Of a stretch of 64,000 nt of DNA, positions 1 through 10,799 are shown in pieces. The DNA comes from Ancylostoma caninum (Eukaryota; Nematoda; Chromadorea; Rhabditida; Ancylostomatidae), in NCBI GenBank assembly GCA_037903475.1, contig JBAJFG010000299.1, forward strand, positions 186,001 to 250,000, read 5' to 3'. The notes beneath the pieces are model-generated. The model was not told where the DNA came from. It saw nothing but the letters and a program-made list of their open reading frames with translations, and ran no database searches. Position numbers and translations under genes: made by a program. Positions within the stretch are counted from its first letter, which is position 1, and each line of letters begins with the position of its first letter.

Positions 1-304
1 GGCGTCGAGGCGGTCGATTGCACCAGCCTATATCAATGGCAATCGCTATTTTGTCCATTTCATCGCGAGAAACTGGTGTTTTTCATACGAATGGTCTAAC
101 AAAAGCTAATTAATGGACAGCAACTGCTGCTAATCTGCTGCAACTAGCGACATGAAATGGAACCGGGAGAACTAAGCGGGAATCACAATTTTGCCCTTGA
201 CCTTCTCTTGAACTGCAATAAAATTACGGGCAGAAGTGAGGTGTAACTGAAGTAGAAATCCAGAAACCCTGCTGAAAAGCAGTTGAAATCAATATAAAAC
301 GAAT

Positions 305-499
305 TTAACACTTGGAGTTGCCCTTGTAATAGAATTCGCGAAGAGTTCGCGAGCGGAATTTGCACGACCTTGCAGGATTTGGAGAGACGCCGCTGCAAGG
401 AGGTGCCAGAAATCTGACGGGACTACTTACAGGAAATCCAGCGGCTCCAAAGATAGAAACAACTACACGTCGTGATATAGAGGGCACTAATACGTACAT
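305..499 (-). other. Weak two-exon reading frame, hydrophobic N-terminus (low support)
   Basis: On the minus strand a frame beginning MYVLVPSISRRVVVSIFGAA runs into a GTAAGTAG donor-like site near 431. A TTGCAG acceptor-like site lies only 38 nt further on, after which a frame stays open down to about 183 (start RRLSKSCK, end KRRSRAKL). The N-terminal hydrophobic stretch could be a signal anchor. A 38-nt intron is at or below the usual nematode minimum and neither part matches a family I know. The call is kept only because donor, acceptor and frame agree. Confidence 0.15.
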
Positions 500-750
500 T
501 ATTTAGGGCAATGCAGCCTATATTTTAATCAGTCATAGCTGCTGCTTTTCTGGAAATCGTAAATCGTAAAATGGATAATTTACACCGCACTTGCGTCCGT
601 CAATTTGTCTAGTAATAAGACAGAGATCATTGCAAAACCCATTCAACCAAGAATACGAAAGTAAATACACCCCTCTCTTGGTGTGTGCGTGCGTCACCGC
701 CTATCCTTCGGAACTCGGCTAGTATGCAAGTATAAAAATTTATCTCAACG

Positions 751-873
751 GGGTGTGAAGCGTTATACCTGGAAAGCGCGGCGCGACTGAGCTCTTTGAC
801 TGGCCGGTTGCGCGAATTGACCAATTGCGGAGCTTTCCCGCACCGTCCCTTCCAGGTATAAAGCTCCACACCC
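751..873. mobile_element. 123-bp MITE with 9-bp target-site duplication (Mutator-like size class)
   Basis: The element starts GGGTGTGAAGCGTTATACCT and ends with the inverted complement (AGGTATAAAGCTCCACACCC), giving 24-bp terminal inverted repeats with about two mismatches. The flanks are identical nonamers, ATCTCAACG at 742-750 and again at 874-882, a clean target-site duplication. A 9-bp duplication fits Mutator/MULE-type elements (known for 8-11 bp); Merlin (8-9 bp) is an alternative. It is too short to code for anything and must have been mobilised in trans. The perfect duplication suggests a fairly recent insertion. Confidence 0.85.
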
Positions 874-882
874 ATCTCAACG

Positions 883-2260
883 ACGGGAAGCAGTGTGCCA
901 CCGTATCCGCGACCGTTCCGTCTGCGTGCGTGCGTCCGTCACATCGTATCCTTTGATATGAGCTATGCCTCTCCCAGAATGGAGACCTCGAAAATTAGCA
1001 GAATTCCAACTAGATGCGTCATGACTGTTCTGTACCTTGAGTGCGTCTAGGCTTACCTCCATCACACCGTCGCACGCGTGACGTACGCACGCATGCCTCT
1101 AGTGTAAGTTGCTCATAGGTCTCTGCTCTCTAATATCAACCCAGTCGCTGTGTTTTTTGACCTAGAGCACTGTTTTATGTGAATCCCCCACGAAAGGCTG
1201 ATCGCGAGGGTGGGCCAATCGTGGAACAGTGGCCACGCCCCATTTTTCTCATGGCCCAGTGCCATTAAAGATTGGGATTATTCTTGGCTGTATCGACTCT
1301 TTAGTTATATGAATAAACGACATTGATGAAAGTGTCCGATTCTTGTGACAAAATTCCTAATTTCACTGGCTTTGCCCACATCATCAGCAAAGATACAGTG
1401 GTTCAGTTGAGGAAATGCGCAAACAGAAGATAATGACTAGCAGCAACTGCTGCTAACGTGCTGTAGTGAATGCCACGAAAACAATGTAGGAGAACTATGA
1501 GAAAAGAGTGATATTTCCCGGAAAAATCTTAGGCATTTCAGGAAAATTATAAATTTAAAGTATCAATGAGACCGAAAAGCCATAGTGATGGTCTAATCCG
1601 TGGGAAATTTATATTCTACAGATGTACTTGTAAAGAAAAAACAATTATACTTGTAAATAAACAACAACCAAGCCACATTTTAATGACTTATGTTGATGAA
1701 CACAACTCTCAAGGCAGTGGTAATCGGCTTGGATCATCTAAAGGTCATCCCAGCGGGAACCTGGAATCGTCACTCCGAATAAATAAGATGGGGAGGATAC
1801 GGGGTGAGGGAGGAGGAGGTGGTAGCTACCAGTAATGTCCTAGCTATTTATGTACATCGCCAATAGATCTTAACAAACACCAGAAATCCCCACTACCATG
1901 AGATTGGACTAATCCGGGAGCATACACTGCGGTCTGGAGCAATATTAAATCGCAGCTGGTAATCGCACCGGAAATCACGCAACCACGCTGACACGCGATC
2001 GTAGCGCACGTCATTCGCAGCCGTTCGCGATTATTTTTTCGAGGGTTTGGGGAGAACAAATTCTGGAGCACCTCTTACCAGGAAGTAAATCTCTGATTCT
2101 GAAACCGTACTATGCATTTGCGGCGTTTTATGAGGACGTTTTGAAGCTAATGACGTCATTGAGGCTGTGGTTAGGACTAGCTTTTAGGCACGCAGAAGGC
2201 ACGCCTATATCTAAACTTTAAAATCGATCTCAGGCCTAAGTAAGGACGCACTCAGAACCC
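883..2260. other. No gene recognised; anonymous AT-rich DNA
   Basis: Apart from the small repeat at 1439-1500 I see only short stop-interrupted frames. The frame at 1566-1835 ends in a GGGGGSYQ run encoded by a GAGGAGGAGGT tract and has no splice signals or family resemblance. A GC-richer patch at 1960-2040 has no supporting structure. Confidence 0.5.
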
Positions 2261-2265
2261 CTAAA

Positions 2266-2735
2266 ACAACTTGCTGACCAGCACTTGGCGAGCAAGTTTT
2301 TGATCACGTCTGAAACTTGAGTAGATCTCAAATTGTTGGCAACTTGTCATCGCCTAATCTCGCCGACAAGTTGCCGGCTCCAAAGCTTGTCAGAAACTTG
2401 GTTTTATTGCAATTAGAGTGGTAGCAGACCTTTTCTCAATTGTACCACGGCAAATACCGCCCAGGTGTCCTCAATAATTGCATCGCTTATTACGCGGCTG
2501 GGGGAACTAGCCTACAACATGCTTTGATTCGCTTGCTGACAAGTTATTAGGCTGAAAGGTTGTCGACAACTTGCCGATAATCTTTGTAGCCAGAAAGTTC
2601 CATGAAAATTTGTTTAAGGGAGGAAATAGTCGACAACTTATTTTGGGTCTACCCTGTCAACAACGTCAAATTTGTCGACAACGATTCACTAGTTAAAAGG
2701 TCGACTGCAAGTTGTTTTCGAGCATAGATGGGCGG
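2266..2735. repeat. GTCGAC-palindrome repeat family, locus 1
   Basis: This stretch is packed with variants of CAACTTGTCGACAAGTTG and its half-sites (ACAAGTTGCCGG, GGTTGTCGACAACTTGCC, TAGTCGACAACTT, TTTGTCGACAACG, GGTCGACTGCAAGTTG). The same motif, with the companion phrase GATC(A/G)CGTCTGAAACTTG, recurs at loci 2 (4466-5025) and 3 (10500-10795). The spacing here is irregular. I infer a degenerate minisatellite or an interspersed element with internal repeats. It is non-coding as far as can be seen. Confidence 0.7.
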
Positions 2736-2841
2736 ACTTGTGAGCTGGTGAAGATTTAAGCAAGAAGACGATTCCAGAGGGTTGGAGGTGAGGCTCTGCA
2801 GACACCGCCCTCGACTGCAGGCAGCATTTTCTAGATGACAT

Positions 2842-3460
2842 TCACTGCAGAAAATTGAATAGAGAGATAATGAAATGAATTTTTTCCTGCTTCACAGCTC
2901 CAATGGATGTAATTGGCAATGCATAATCTTTTGGACTGGAATGCGAATGGATTCCTTTCTGGAACAAACGGACAGAACGATCTGCTTCCTGAGAAAAGTT
3001 CTGCTTTTCCATCAGAAAGGAGATCGGAAATGACGTCAATGAGAGCTGCACTTGAAGTTCATTGTGCCTACTATCAATTCAACAATTCTCAATTATTCAG
3101 TGAAGTTCGCACCCGAGAATACAAATTCTGGAGAGGATGTCCTTGAAAACGCTCCAAGTAGGCAGCTAGTGAGGAGAAAAAGCACTATTGCCAGCAAAAT
3201 AACCAAAAATGGAGAACGGAGAGGAAGAAATTTGGAAAAAAAAATCGTGGAAAAGTTGACACAACGGCAGAAGAGGGTCACGTCTCTAAAGGATTCTGGA
3301 TTGGTCCGAATCCTGGTTTTTTGCCAACATTGAGTTCTTCCAGAAAAAAAAAGGAATTGTTTACTCAGTGTAGGTACAGTTACACATAATAAACTACTAG
3401 AAATCAACAAAAAAAAAGATTTTAGTTGTATTTCGTTCCGCACAATTACCCTTTACATGG
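2842..3460. other. No gene recognised; overlapping open frames on both strands
   Basis: Frames of 70-116 codons are open on both strands (for example 3052-3333 plus and 3093-3443 minus). None has a signal peptide, a conserved motif or convincing splice sites. The plus frame is Lys/Arg-rich because of A-rich DNA. I treat these as chance frames. Confidence 0.4.
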
Positions 3461-3479
3461 AGAAAGAACCAACCATTGT

Positions 3480-3770
3480 GTAGTATGGCTGCGTGACAAG
3501 AGGTATGCTGCTGGTCTGTGATTGGTCGATTCATGTGCGCGTCGCGGCTGCAGCCTTTTAAGGTACGAGCAGTTCTGCGTGGATATGTACAACTTTTATA
3601 AGCTTTATTGGGACAGATGAGTGTTTTCGGAACCCGCAAACTGTGAAAAGGCGGCCACCAATGTCATTTAGTGCGTCGAATTTGAAGAAACAACTTGGAC
3701 TTGAAAAGCGTATGCGTGCGGTGCGGTCGCGTCGCGGCGTACGTCTTGACCGCCACCCGTGTACTATATG
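3480..3770 (+). repeat. Dispersed ~290-bp repeat, copy A (inverted copy at 47203-47495)
   Basis: From GGCTGCGTGACAAGAGGTA to TACGTCTTGACCGCCACCC this segment matches the reverse complement of 47203-47495 nearly end to end, with scattered substitutions and small indels (by eye about 85% identity). It includes a CG-rich block, GCGGTCGCGTCGCGGCGTACG. No clear terminal inverted repeat is visible, so the class is unknown. Both copies contain short open frames that are not conserved between them, which argues against a coding repeat. Confidence 0.75.
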
Positions 3771-4062
3771 TACATACCTTGTGTAAAAAGTCGGGATTCA
3801 TGAATTCTACACGATCGAAAGTAACCAACACCCTAAGGCCAATAAACAGGGCTTCTAAAGAATTAGCATTGGAAGAAATTTTCAATTTCCCCGGAATTCA
3901 CTGATTTTTCCAAGTCGTTTCAGACTCTTCTAGAAGCTACCAGCTCTGAGCCTTTTCCAGACCTTGCACTGCTAATATTTTAAGCTTCCCGAATCTATTG
4001 ACGAGACCATTCCAATCTCGGCCCAGTCGCCTTAAATATTTCACCACCAACAGCACGCCACC

Positions 4063-4281
4063 TTATGGCCAGAAAGGTACGTAAATAGGCCGCAACGACC
4101 CCGTTGACGATCTCCGGCAGATGAAAAGCCAATCCGTGCAGCGGCACATAAGCGATTCCACGAAATCGCCGGCACGACCACTGGCCAGGTCATTCTGAAT
4201 CATGGCACCAAGAGAGAATAATAATCTATTCGAGGCCAACGTTAGTGTAAACAGCTTATTAGCATAGTGTTTGCTCGTGGG
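4063..4281 (-). other. GC-rich minus-strand segment open in all three frames
   Basis: Between a TTCAG acceptor-like site near 4197 and 4063, all three minus-strand frames lack stops for about 130 bp in otherwise stop-rich DNA. Two read protein-like: one contains MIQNDLASGRAGDFVESL, another HGLAFHLPEIVNGVVAAYLR and ends SRQ at a TAG near 4000. G/C-ending codons are common in both. It may be a decayed exon or part of an unrecognised transposon; the true frame cannot be decided by eye. Confidence 0.25.
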
Positions 4282-4403
4282 GAGGTGAGTAGATACCCCT
4301 AATAAGGAAGTAGTAAGTAGGTGGAAGCAATTAGTTATACTCCTGCGGATCGTTCGCTAGACTGGATATGAGGAAGCTCACTGGAAGAGGAAGCCCACTT
4401 CCG

Positions 4404-4419
4404 CCCCCCCCCCCCCGTT
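4404..4419 (+). repeat. Poly-C tract
   Basis: An almost uninterrupted run of C, followed by GTTCCCCCC. It is one of about ten C or G homopolymer runs of 9 or more in this window. Confidence 0.8.
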
Positions 4420-4465
4420 CCCCCCAAGACAACTTACGGGGAACCCTTCAGCCAGCAGATCCTTG

Positions 4466-5025
4466 TCGACAGGGTTGACGTCATCATGCCATCCAAAAAC
4501 AAGTTGCTAGCAACCTTTTCTCACAACAACTTGTCGACTACTTACTCGCTAGAACAAATTTCTCGCAACGCAAGTTTTTTGGTTAAAAACTTGTCAGCAA
4601 GTTGTCGACAACTTTTCAGTCGACAAGAGAAATCAACTGTCACGAACTTGCCAGCAAGAAAAGGCGGGAACAAATTGTTGGCATTCTAGTATGGCTTACA
4701 GGTTGTCACTAGAAAAAGGGGAGAACAAGTTACCAACAAGCCTTGCAACCGACTATGTGACGGCGACAAAGTGTGAAAACAACTTGTCAACATGTTTTGA
4801 GACTGACAACTTGTGAGCAAGAACGAGCGAAAAAAGTTGCCAACAAGCGTTGAAACCGACAAGTCGACTGCGAGAAAGGCTGAAAACAAGTTGTCGACAA
4901 ATTTTGGAACTGATAATTTGTTAGCAAGACTAGGCGAGAAGAAGTCGCCGACAAGGTGCAAACAAGTTTCAGATGCGATCAGAAACTTGCGCGCCGAATA
5001 CTTGTCAGCAAGTTGTTCCGAAGGT
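4466..5025. repeat. GTCGAC-palindrome repeat family, locus 2 (53-54-bp degenerate tandem repeat)
   Basis: From about 4700 to 4960 the sequence falls into degenerate units of about 53-54 bp, each running 'CAACTTGT-x-AGCAAG ... GAAAACAAGTTG-CGACAA ... GGAACTGA'. The boundaries near 4808, 4861 and 4915 are clearest. Translated in one frame the unit gives repeated KLPTSVETDKS / KLSTNFGTDNL-type peptides, which explains the open frame at 4813-5100; I do not regard that frame as a gene. GTCGAC occurs about six times in this locus. The segment ends in CAAGTTTCAGATGCGATCAG, shared with the other loci. Confidence 0.75.
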
Positions 5026-5099
5026 TTTGAGGGAGACTCACTGGGAGAGAAGACCAGAATGAGTGGTAGTCACTCGAAAAATCTTAGCCTTCATGATTA

Positions 5100-6750
5100 G
5101 TCCTTGAGAAGCTGATTAGAGGGGGTGCCACCTAGTCGCCATAGTTTCATCCAGATCGCCGGAAAAATCCAAACCGGGTAAGAAACCAGAACCAGGAGAT
5201 GAATATCCAATGAAAAATCAGCCATTCAGCATTTGTGACCTGTGAGACAAGCTCAGCTTCCTTTAAAAAAAAAGAGAAATTCAGCTCAGGCATGCAGTCA
5301 GCAACAGAAAAAAGTGAGCATCACGCGACCACGATCCAGAAACCACTCAAAAGCGCCGACCAATTATTTGCGAAGGATAGGCAGCCGCCGCAAAACAAAA
5401 GAATGTGCGTTCTTTTGCCTTCTATGGGCTCATAAGAGAAGGAATAACAACGTAAAGGCTATAAAAAGTGCAGGATGCTGGTGGCGCCGTAGTCGAAAAC
5501 ATCCAGCAGAAAATTTCCACCAAATTACGGCAAAATCCACGGAATTTCCCCACCACGCGTGAAACAAACATGGGTGTGGAGCGGCTGACAAATGAGGCTG
5601 AAATAATGGCTCGCTCGCTGGTGACGCGTGTGGAAACTTTGGTCCCAATCCACGAAGTAGGCGTTTATGGAAGGTGTCACCCCGGTCAACCACCCGTGCT
5701 AGAGCTTCTGAATCGGACATACGCGGGGGAAAGGCGCTAAAAATAACCAACATTTCGGCGTTTCCACAGTCGTTTTTGCTTTGATTTTGTACGCTTGGCC
5801 AGTCATACGTCTGGCGAGGTTGCGTGTAGGCGAAAGCGAAGCAGAAGCATGGAATAACCGTGTCGTTCGAGCGCAAAGTACACGACTTTATGGTGACTTC
5901 CGGATGTGACTGCTTATTTCAAGGAAAGGCTAATGGAAATTACATGGTAGATGGGAGAAGGTGGAGGAGTTGTGGAAAAAAAGCTGATGTTGAAGAATCA
6001 AAAAAAACGCAGCAAAAATGAGAAAATACCGCGAAAAAATGGAAACATCTGGATGCAATAAGCCTGGATTTGCAGATGGAATGATTGGATAGGATATTCC
6101 TTGGGAAAACAACCGCTTGGGAGGAAAAGGTGGAAAATCTGAGAAAATAAGGAAATCAAGCAAGATTTGGCCTTCATCACGGTCACCTTCGTATTGTTCC
6201 TTTCATTTCATTTCCTTCTTTTTCCCTTACCATTACATGGCCTGATCCTTTTGTATTACGCCTATTTTTCGCTTACACACCTGTTACTACCATAATACTA
6301 ATGATTATAACAATAGACAGAACAGAATAGTAATAATATATAGACAGAATAGACATCTCTCGAACAAATATGGTAAAGAGGTAGGCGTGACTTCTAGCGG
6401 CCTGAAGCTATTAGTGACCCTAATTTCTCCTATACCGGCCTTTAGGCTCGAACAGAGAAAATGAAGAGTCGTGACTTGCCTAAGAGTAAAGGGAATGAAA
6501 TACCTTAATCACTACAATAATAGCTGCCTTTTTGGTCCACTCTTAGCCAGAATCAATCACAAACGAAAAATCACCCTTAATAAACCCCGCCCACCCCACG
6601 GGAGTACAACTGCAGGAGGTCAAATGAACAAAAACGGAATCAGATCCAGTCCTTCTAGAACTTAAGACTCATACCAGGTGCCGTTCCTCGTTGCTTTTAC
6701 CACCTTACCTTAGCAGGTAAATTAACAGGTATTAATTGGGACACTTTTGG
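5100..6750. other. No gene recognised; one GC-richer open segment at 5430-5876
   Basis: Between 5430 and 5876 both strands stay open for long stretches (minus 148 codons, plus 90 codons from 5468). GC content is visibly higher than in the surroundings. Neither product shows a motif I recognise, and no donor/acceptor pair stands out. The rest of the region is AT-rich and empty. Confidence 0.35.
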
Positions 6751-6956
6751 ATACGACTGGGTGACCAAGAGAGGACCTGTTTTAGTCTGTTGTGCTATGA
6801 TTGCTTTTTTTATATTTCTCGTTCGCTTCTCTCATTTGTTGTTTAGTTCTATCAGCTATGCTACACCTATTGGTGTAATAAATAAATACTTTGGAAGTGT
6901 AGAAGTGAGTACTAGATTAGGAAAACCAATTGGTATGATAAATCACCGTGTGAGAA

Positions 6957-7147
6957 AAAGGGGTGGTGCTACTGCACTGCGATTGGCCCGTTCGCATATC
7001 GCTTTCCGCCGAATCGACAATATCTCTTTCCGAGCTCGAATAATCCAAAAATCACGCATATCGCAGTTGAACAGTGGAGTGAATTGACATGAGCGACGGT
7101 AAAAGATGTGCGAACGCACCAATAGTACAATAGGAGCTCCGCCCCTT
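6957..7147. mobile_element. Probable ~190-bp MITE with imperfect ~50-bp TIRs
   Basis: The left end reads AAGGGGTGGTGCTACTGCAC and the reverse complement of the right end reads AAGGGGCGGAGCTCCTATTG. The similarity continues with mismatches through GTTCGCATATCGCTTTCCG versus GTTCGCACATCTTTTACCG. No unambiguous target-site duplication is seen, so the class is open. It is non-coding. Confidence 0.55.
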
Positions 7148-8464
7148 AATCTCCCGAAATGCGTCACAGTCCATTTTTTGAGCTCGAACAAGAGGTTAGT
7201 TTAAAAAATCCGAAGGGATAGAGGTCATGAAATCCTAAAGAACATCTGAACTTGATCATTTTTAATCGGCTGCAAGTAAAGTTAACTCAAAAGTAATTGA
7301 ACCATGTATTTGATTAAATAGGGGTTGAATTGAGCTGAATATGGTTACTCTTCTAAATAAGAAGCGTTTGCGTTACACTGTTTGCAGTACTAATTCCACA
7401 AAAAAATCCTTGATGCTTGATAACACTTATGAGACCCTAAATGGGGAAAATCTTCATAAATACTTAAAGAACAAGCAGTAGTCCTAGTAAAGAGGGAGAA
7501 ATTCCGCGAACAATACTGGGGTCTGTTCTTTAACCCAGAATACACATACAGCTTAGGTGTGTTGTTTCCAAGGTGGCATAGTCTACGAAATTGTATTACG
7601 GTTCCAGGATAACTAGATTCACATACCATAAAATTGTGTTTTGGATTTTCTAGTTATTTCCTTATAAGGGAATGTACAAATTAGGGTATTCATATGTTTA
7701 CAAGGAAGTACATTCCACAAGGGACATTCAACCACAGGAAAAACAAGGGAAAGTGCCGAGAAAGACATAGCTAGACGGCGTTTAGGAAGAGATTCTGATT
7801 CATGAGGACTGCTTCTTTTCCGGAACTAGCGAAAAATATTGAGGATAGACCTCTGATTTCTAGGAACACATCCGCACTAAGCCCATCAAGACGCAGAACA
7901 GCGTCTCGGAAATCAAAAATCCCAGCTAGATCCAGGAAAAATAGAACCAAAATACAAATCCAGAGCTACAGATTGTATGTCGTTCGGACAGTGAAGTGGC
8001 ACTCGACTCGACGCCTCGCTCATTGAGATTGATGCCGGAAAGAAAAAAAGCCGACGCCGCGAACGATGTGATATGAGGCAGAAAGTTGGATTTCGGACGT
8101 CAGAGCTTCGAGAAATGAGTTTCTGGGGTTAGTATGGTAAAGCGGAAGTGGTGCATTCACACAAACTTCCGTGGGTCTATCTGAATAAGCAGAATTTCAA
8201 TTAGATGGAAGAGTTATCGCACTGATGTGGATTAAATAGACTCCTGAGCAACAATTTCAGATTACTGGCGATCTCAGAGAATTTCGGTCGAGATCAAAAA
8301 TATAAGCATAATATAATAAATAAATATGCATAAAGTGAATGAATATTTGAGTGCCGCGTCCTGATCGAGTTTGCTTTGCAACTTATTGATTGGAGCATTT
8401 ATTATTTTGAAAAAACATCATTTTCTTATGAGAACTGCCTATAATTTGAAGAAAAAAAGAACTA

Positions 8465-8944
8465 CAATACCCTCGCTAAATTCTTTAAAAAAGTACAATC
8501 GCCCCGCGAAGTTGCGTTCTTTTCGTTCCATCCTCTATAATTTGGTGGAATGCAGTCTATCGAGAGTCCGCATAGATCACGGAAACCGTTCATGTCTGTT
8601 TGACCTTCCTATGAGCAATTTGCTATAAATTAAATGTTAAATTGTGAAAATTGAGCGTTTCTCATATTGAGGGACTCCGTCGCGAACGGCGCGCGACGTC
8701 GCGTGCGGCGAGCCAAGCGATTCGCGACGAAATTGTGGCAAAGCGAGGACACTTCAAATTTCATGATGAAGCTAAAAACTGTTACCTTATCTTATATGGG
8801 CCTGAGTTTTGGATCAGTTACGGTTCTTCCCTTCGGTTTTATTTTGCTGTATATTGCGTCTCAACAAATTTATAGAGACGGAACGAAAAGAACACAACTT
8901 CGCGCGCCGAGTGTACTTTTTTAAAGAATTTAGCGAGGGTATTG
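8465..8944. mobile_element. 480-bp TA-flanked element with ~80-bp terminal inverted repeats
   Basis: The tips read CAATACCCTCGCTAAATTCT on both strands and the inverted identity continues for about 80 bp with few mismatches (through GAAGTTG-GTTCTTTTCGTTCC). Both ends abut TA (8463-8464 and 8945-8946). TA flanks and long TIRs fit a non-autonomous Tc1/mariner-superfamily element. The internal part contains frames of 74-85 codons with no transposase motif (no D-D-D/E signature), so mobilisation must be in trans. Confidence 0.8.
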
Positions 8945-9127
8945 TAAGTTCCCCTGAATTTCACGTCTTGTTGATATTATGGACGAGCTTTCCCTGTTCT
9001 ACTAAACATTCGGATGAGTTTCCTTTGATTCTTTCCTCATAAATTTCTTTTATATTCTAAGGACACAGGGACTCGCAGACCGTAACAATTGCTAAAAAGC
9101 AAATTTGACCATTTCGAGGAGTTTCTT

Positions 9128-9190
9128 CCTTTTCTCTCTCATTCACTTCCTTTCTCTCTTTCTCTCTCTTTATCTCCGTCCTCCCTAGCA
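9128..9190 (+). repeat. Pyrimidine-rich (CT)n-like tract
   Basis: Imperfect TTTCTCTCTTTCTCTCT runs with no coding content. The following stretch to 9790 holds nothing but a possible diverged copy of the ~105-bp MITE near 9325-9470, where TTGAGGTTACCCATTGGTAA is matched by a distant CATGGGTAATCAT. Confidence 0.5.
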
Positions 9191-10499
9191 TCACTCTTGT
9201 TCTCCCTTTCTACATTTATTTGAGTACTGATAATACACTAGAGCAGTCCAATTTGCCCAAATCCAGACTACAGAGCACTCACACGTAGTCCTCTCTACTC
9301 GACAACATTGAGGTCTCGTGCCCTTTATTGAGGTTACCCATTGGTAAACATGTTATCGTCCCAAATCTATGCTTTATCTGGTACGTGCCAAAGTGCTGTG
9401 CTGTCTATGGTCTATGCCTAGCATGCTAGCCATGGGTAATCATACCAACACCCACACTTCCAATGAAGCATTCGGCCCCAGGAATAGAGCATTACCTACT
9501 CCTTAGAGAGATAGAAGAGCAGGTGAAGGGTAAATATAAGGGTGATTCTAACAAGACACTGAATTTCTTTAGAATTCACGGGAAAAAAAGATCTGAAAAG
9601 AAACCCTCTTAGAAGTACTTACTCCTCCAGCTTCCAGGCAAAGGTATAGGCCATGCTGAGCGAACAGTCATGCCAGGAATAAATTAGCAATGCTTTATAG
9701 TTTTGTTTGAGTTGAGTAAGAGTCAACAAGTAATAAAACAGGCTTCACGACCTCCCGCATAATTACGGTTTGCCTGTGTTGGAGGCAAGAATTACAACAG
9801 GAATGAGAAAAATGTGAGAGGGAGGGACACAAAAGATGAGCTTTTTGTGGTCATTCGCCGGTGAAAGACAGGGAAAACGTCCAGATCCACGAAAACTACT
9901 GAAAATAGCGATTTTCCGCAGGAAAATGTAATTTCATGCTGTGGAACTGTCCTAGACATCACCTTTCCAAGCACTCTATCCGAAAAAGGGCAGCTGCCTT
10001 TAAATTAGAGCTGATCGCTTAAAAGTACAGGTGACACTTGGAGATTCTGTCTCATTTTATAGCTTATATAAAGGAAGGAACGAAGGGCAGCATACAACAA
10101 ATGGAAAATGAGAAATTAACGAAGGTGATTCTTAGGAAAAATCCTCGGAAACTATCTTTTTAACGAGATAGTGTTCACTATGAGCTTTGTGGAATTGGCC
10201 GAGTTAGCGAAACGACTGGAGAATCAGTTGTGCATTGATTCTGCATGAATTTTTCGTGAAAAATTGCTTCATGAGCCCTCGTTTAATCCAGAAAAGCGGG
10301 CTGGAACAGCAAATTCATCACATGAACATAAGAGGAACGTGATGTTTGAATGCCGTAGTGGTCTCTGAAGCTACTATTAACATGCCGACTGCTGCTACTC
10401 GCTCACATAAACAATTTTCTTTTGTGCTCTTGTTATTTTCAGCCGAGAAGTGGCGGAAAAATGTACGATCTACGGCAATCAAAATTCACCGGGGATGAA

Positions 10500-10795
10500 A
10501 GTATCAAAAGAACAACTGGTAGAGAAACTCAGAACCTCCAGAACAAGTTCGTCGATCGCATGTGAAACTTGCTCAACCCAAGGCCTAATAATAACTTTTT
10601 TTCTCGTTTCCTTGTCGACAAGTTGTCGGCCCAAAGCATGTTGACATGTTGTTGAATAGTCAGTCATTGGGTTTACAAGTTGTCGACATGCTCTGGGCCT
10701 AATAAGTTTTGACAAGAAAAGCGAATGCAAGTTGTTAGCGAACTTCAGGTCGAGCAAGTTTTATATGCGATCAGGCAACATGTTCTGGGCATGAT
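10500..10795. repeat. GTCGAC-palindrome repeat family, locus 3
   Basis: CTTGTCGACAAGTTGTCGGC, TACAAGTTGTCGACATGCTC and the closing phrase GCAAGTTTTATATGCGATCAG match the other two loci. The complementary open frames across 10450-10757 on the two strands are explained by this repeat and are not called as genes. A strong acceptor-like TTGTTATTTTCAG lies just upstream at 10430-10442, but the DNA after it runs straight into the repeat. Confidence 0.65.
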
Positions 10796-10799
10796 CAAC

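Larger units (their letters stand above)
116..1500 (+). repeat. Diverged direct-repeat pair (about 116-175 and 1439-1500)
   Basis: Two short segments 1.3 kb apart share the core AGCAACTGCTGCTAA followed by a TGCTG stretch and then a diverged GACATGAAA/GGGAGAACTA-like tail. They are in the same orientation and look like old copies of one interspersed repeat. Only the two ends of the given span are repeated; the DNA between them is separate and holds the 751-873 element. No coding function is seen. Confidence 0.4.

Noticed and set aside
4813..5100. 95-codon plus-strand frame with repeated KLPTSVETDKS-like units
   Set aside because: The repetition follows a 53-54-bp DNA repeat shared with two other loci; the units drift as DNA and not as protein.
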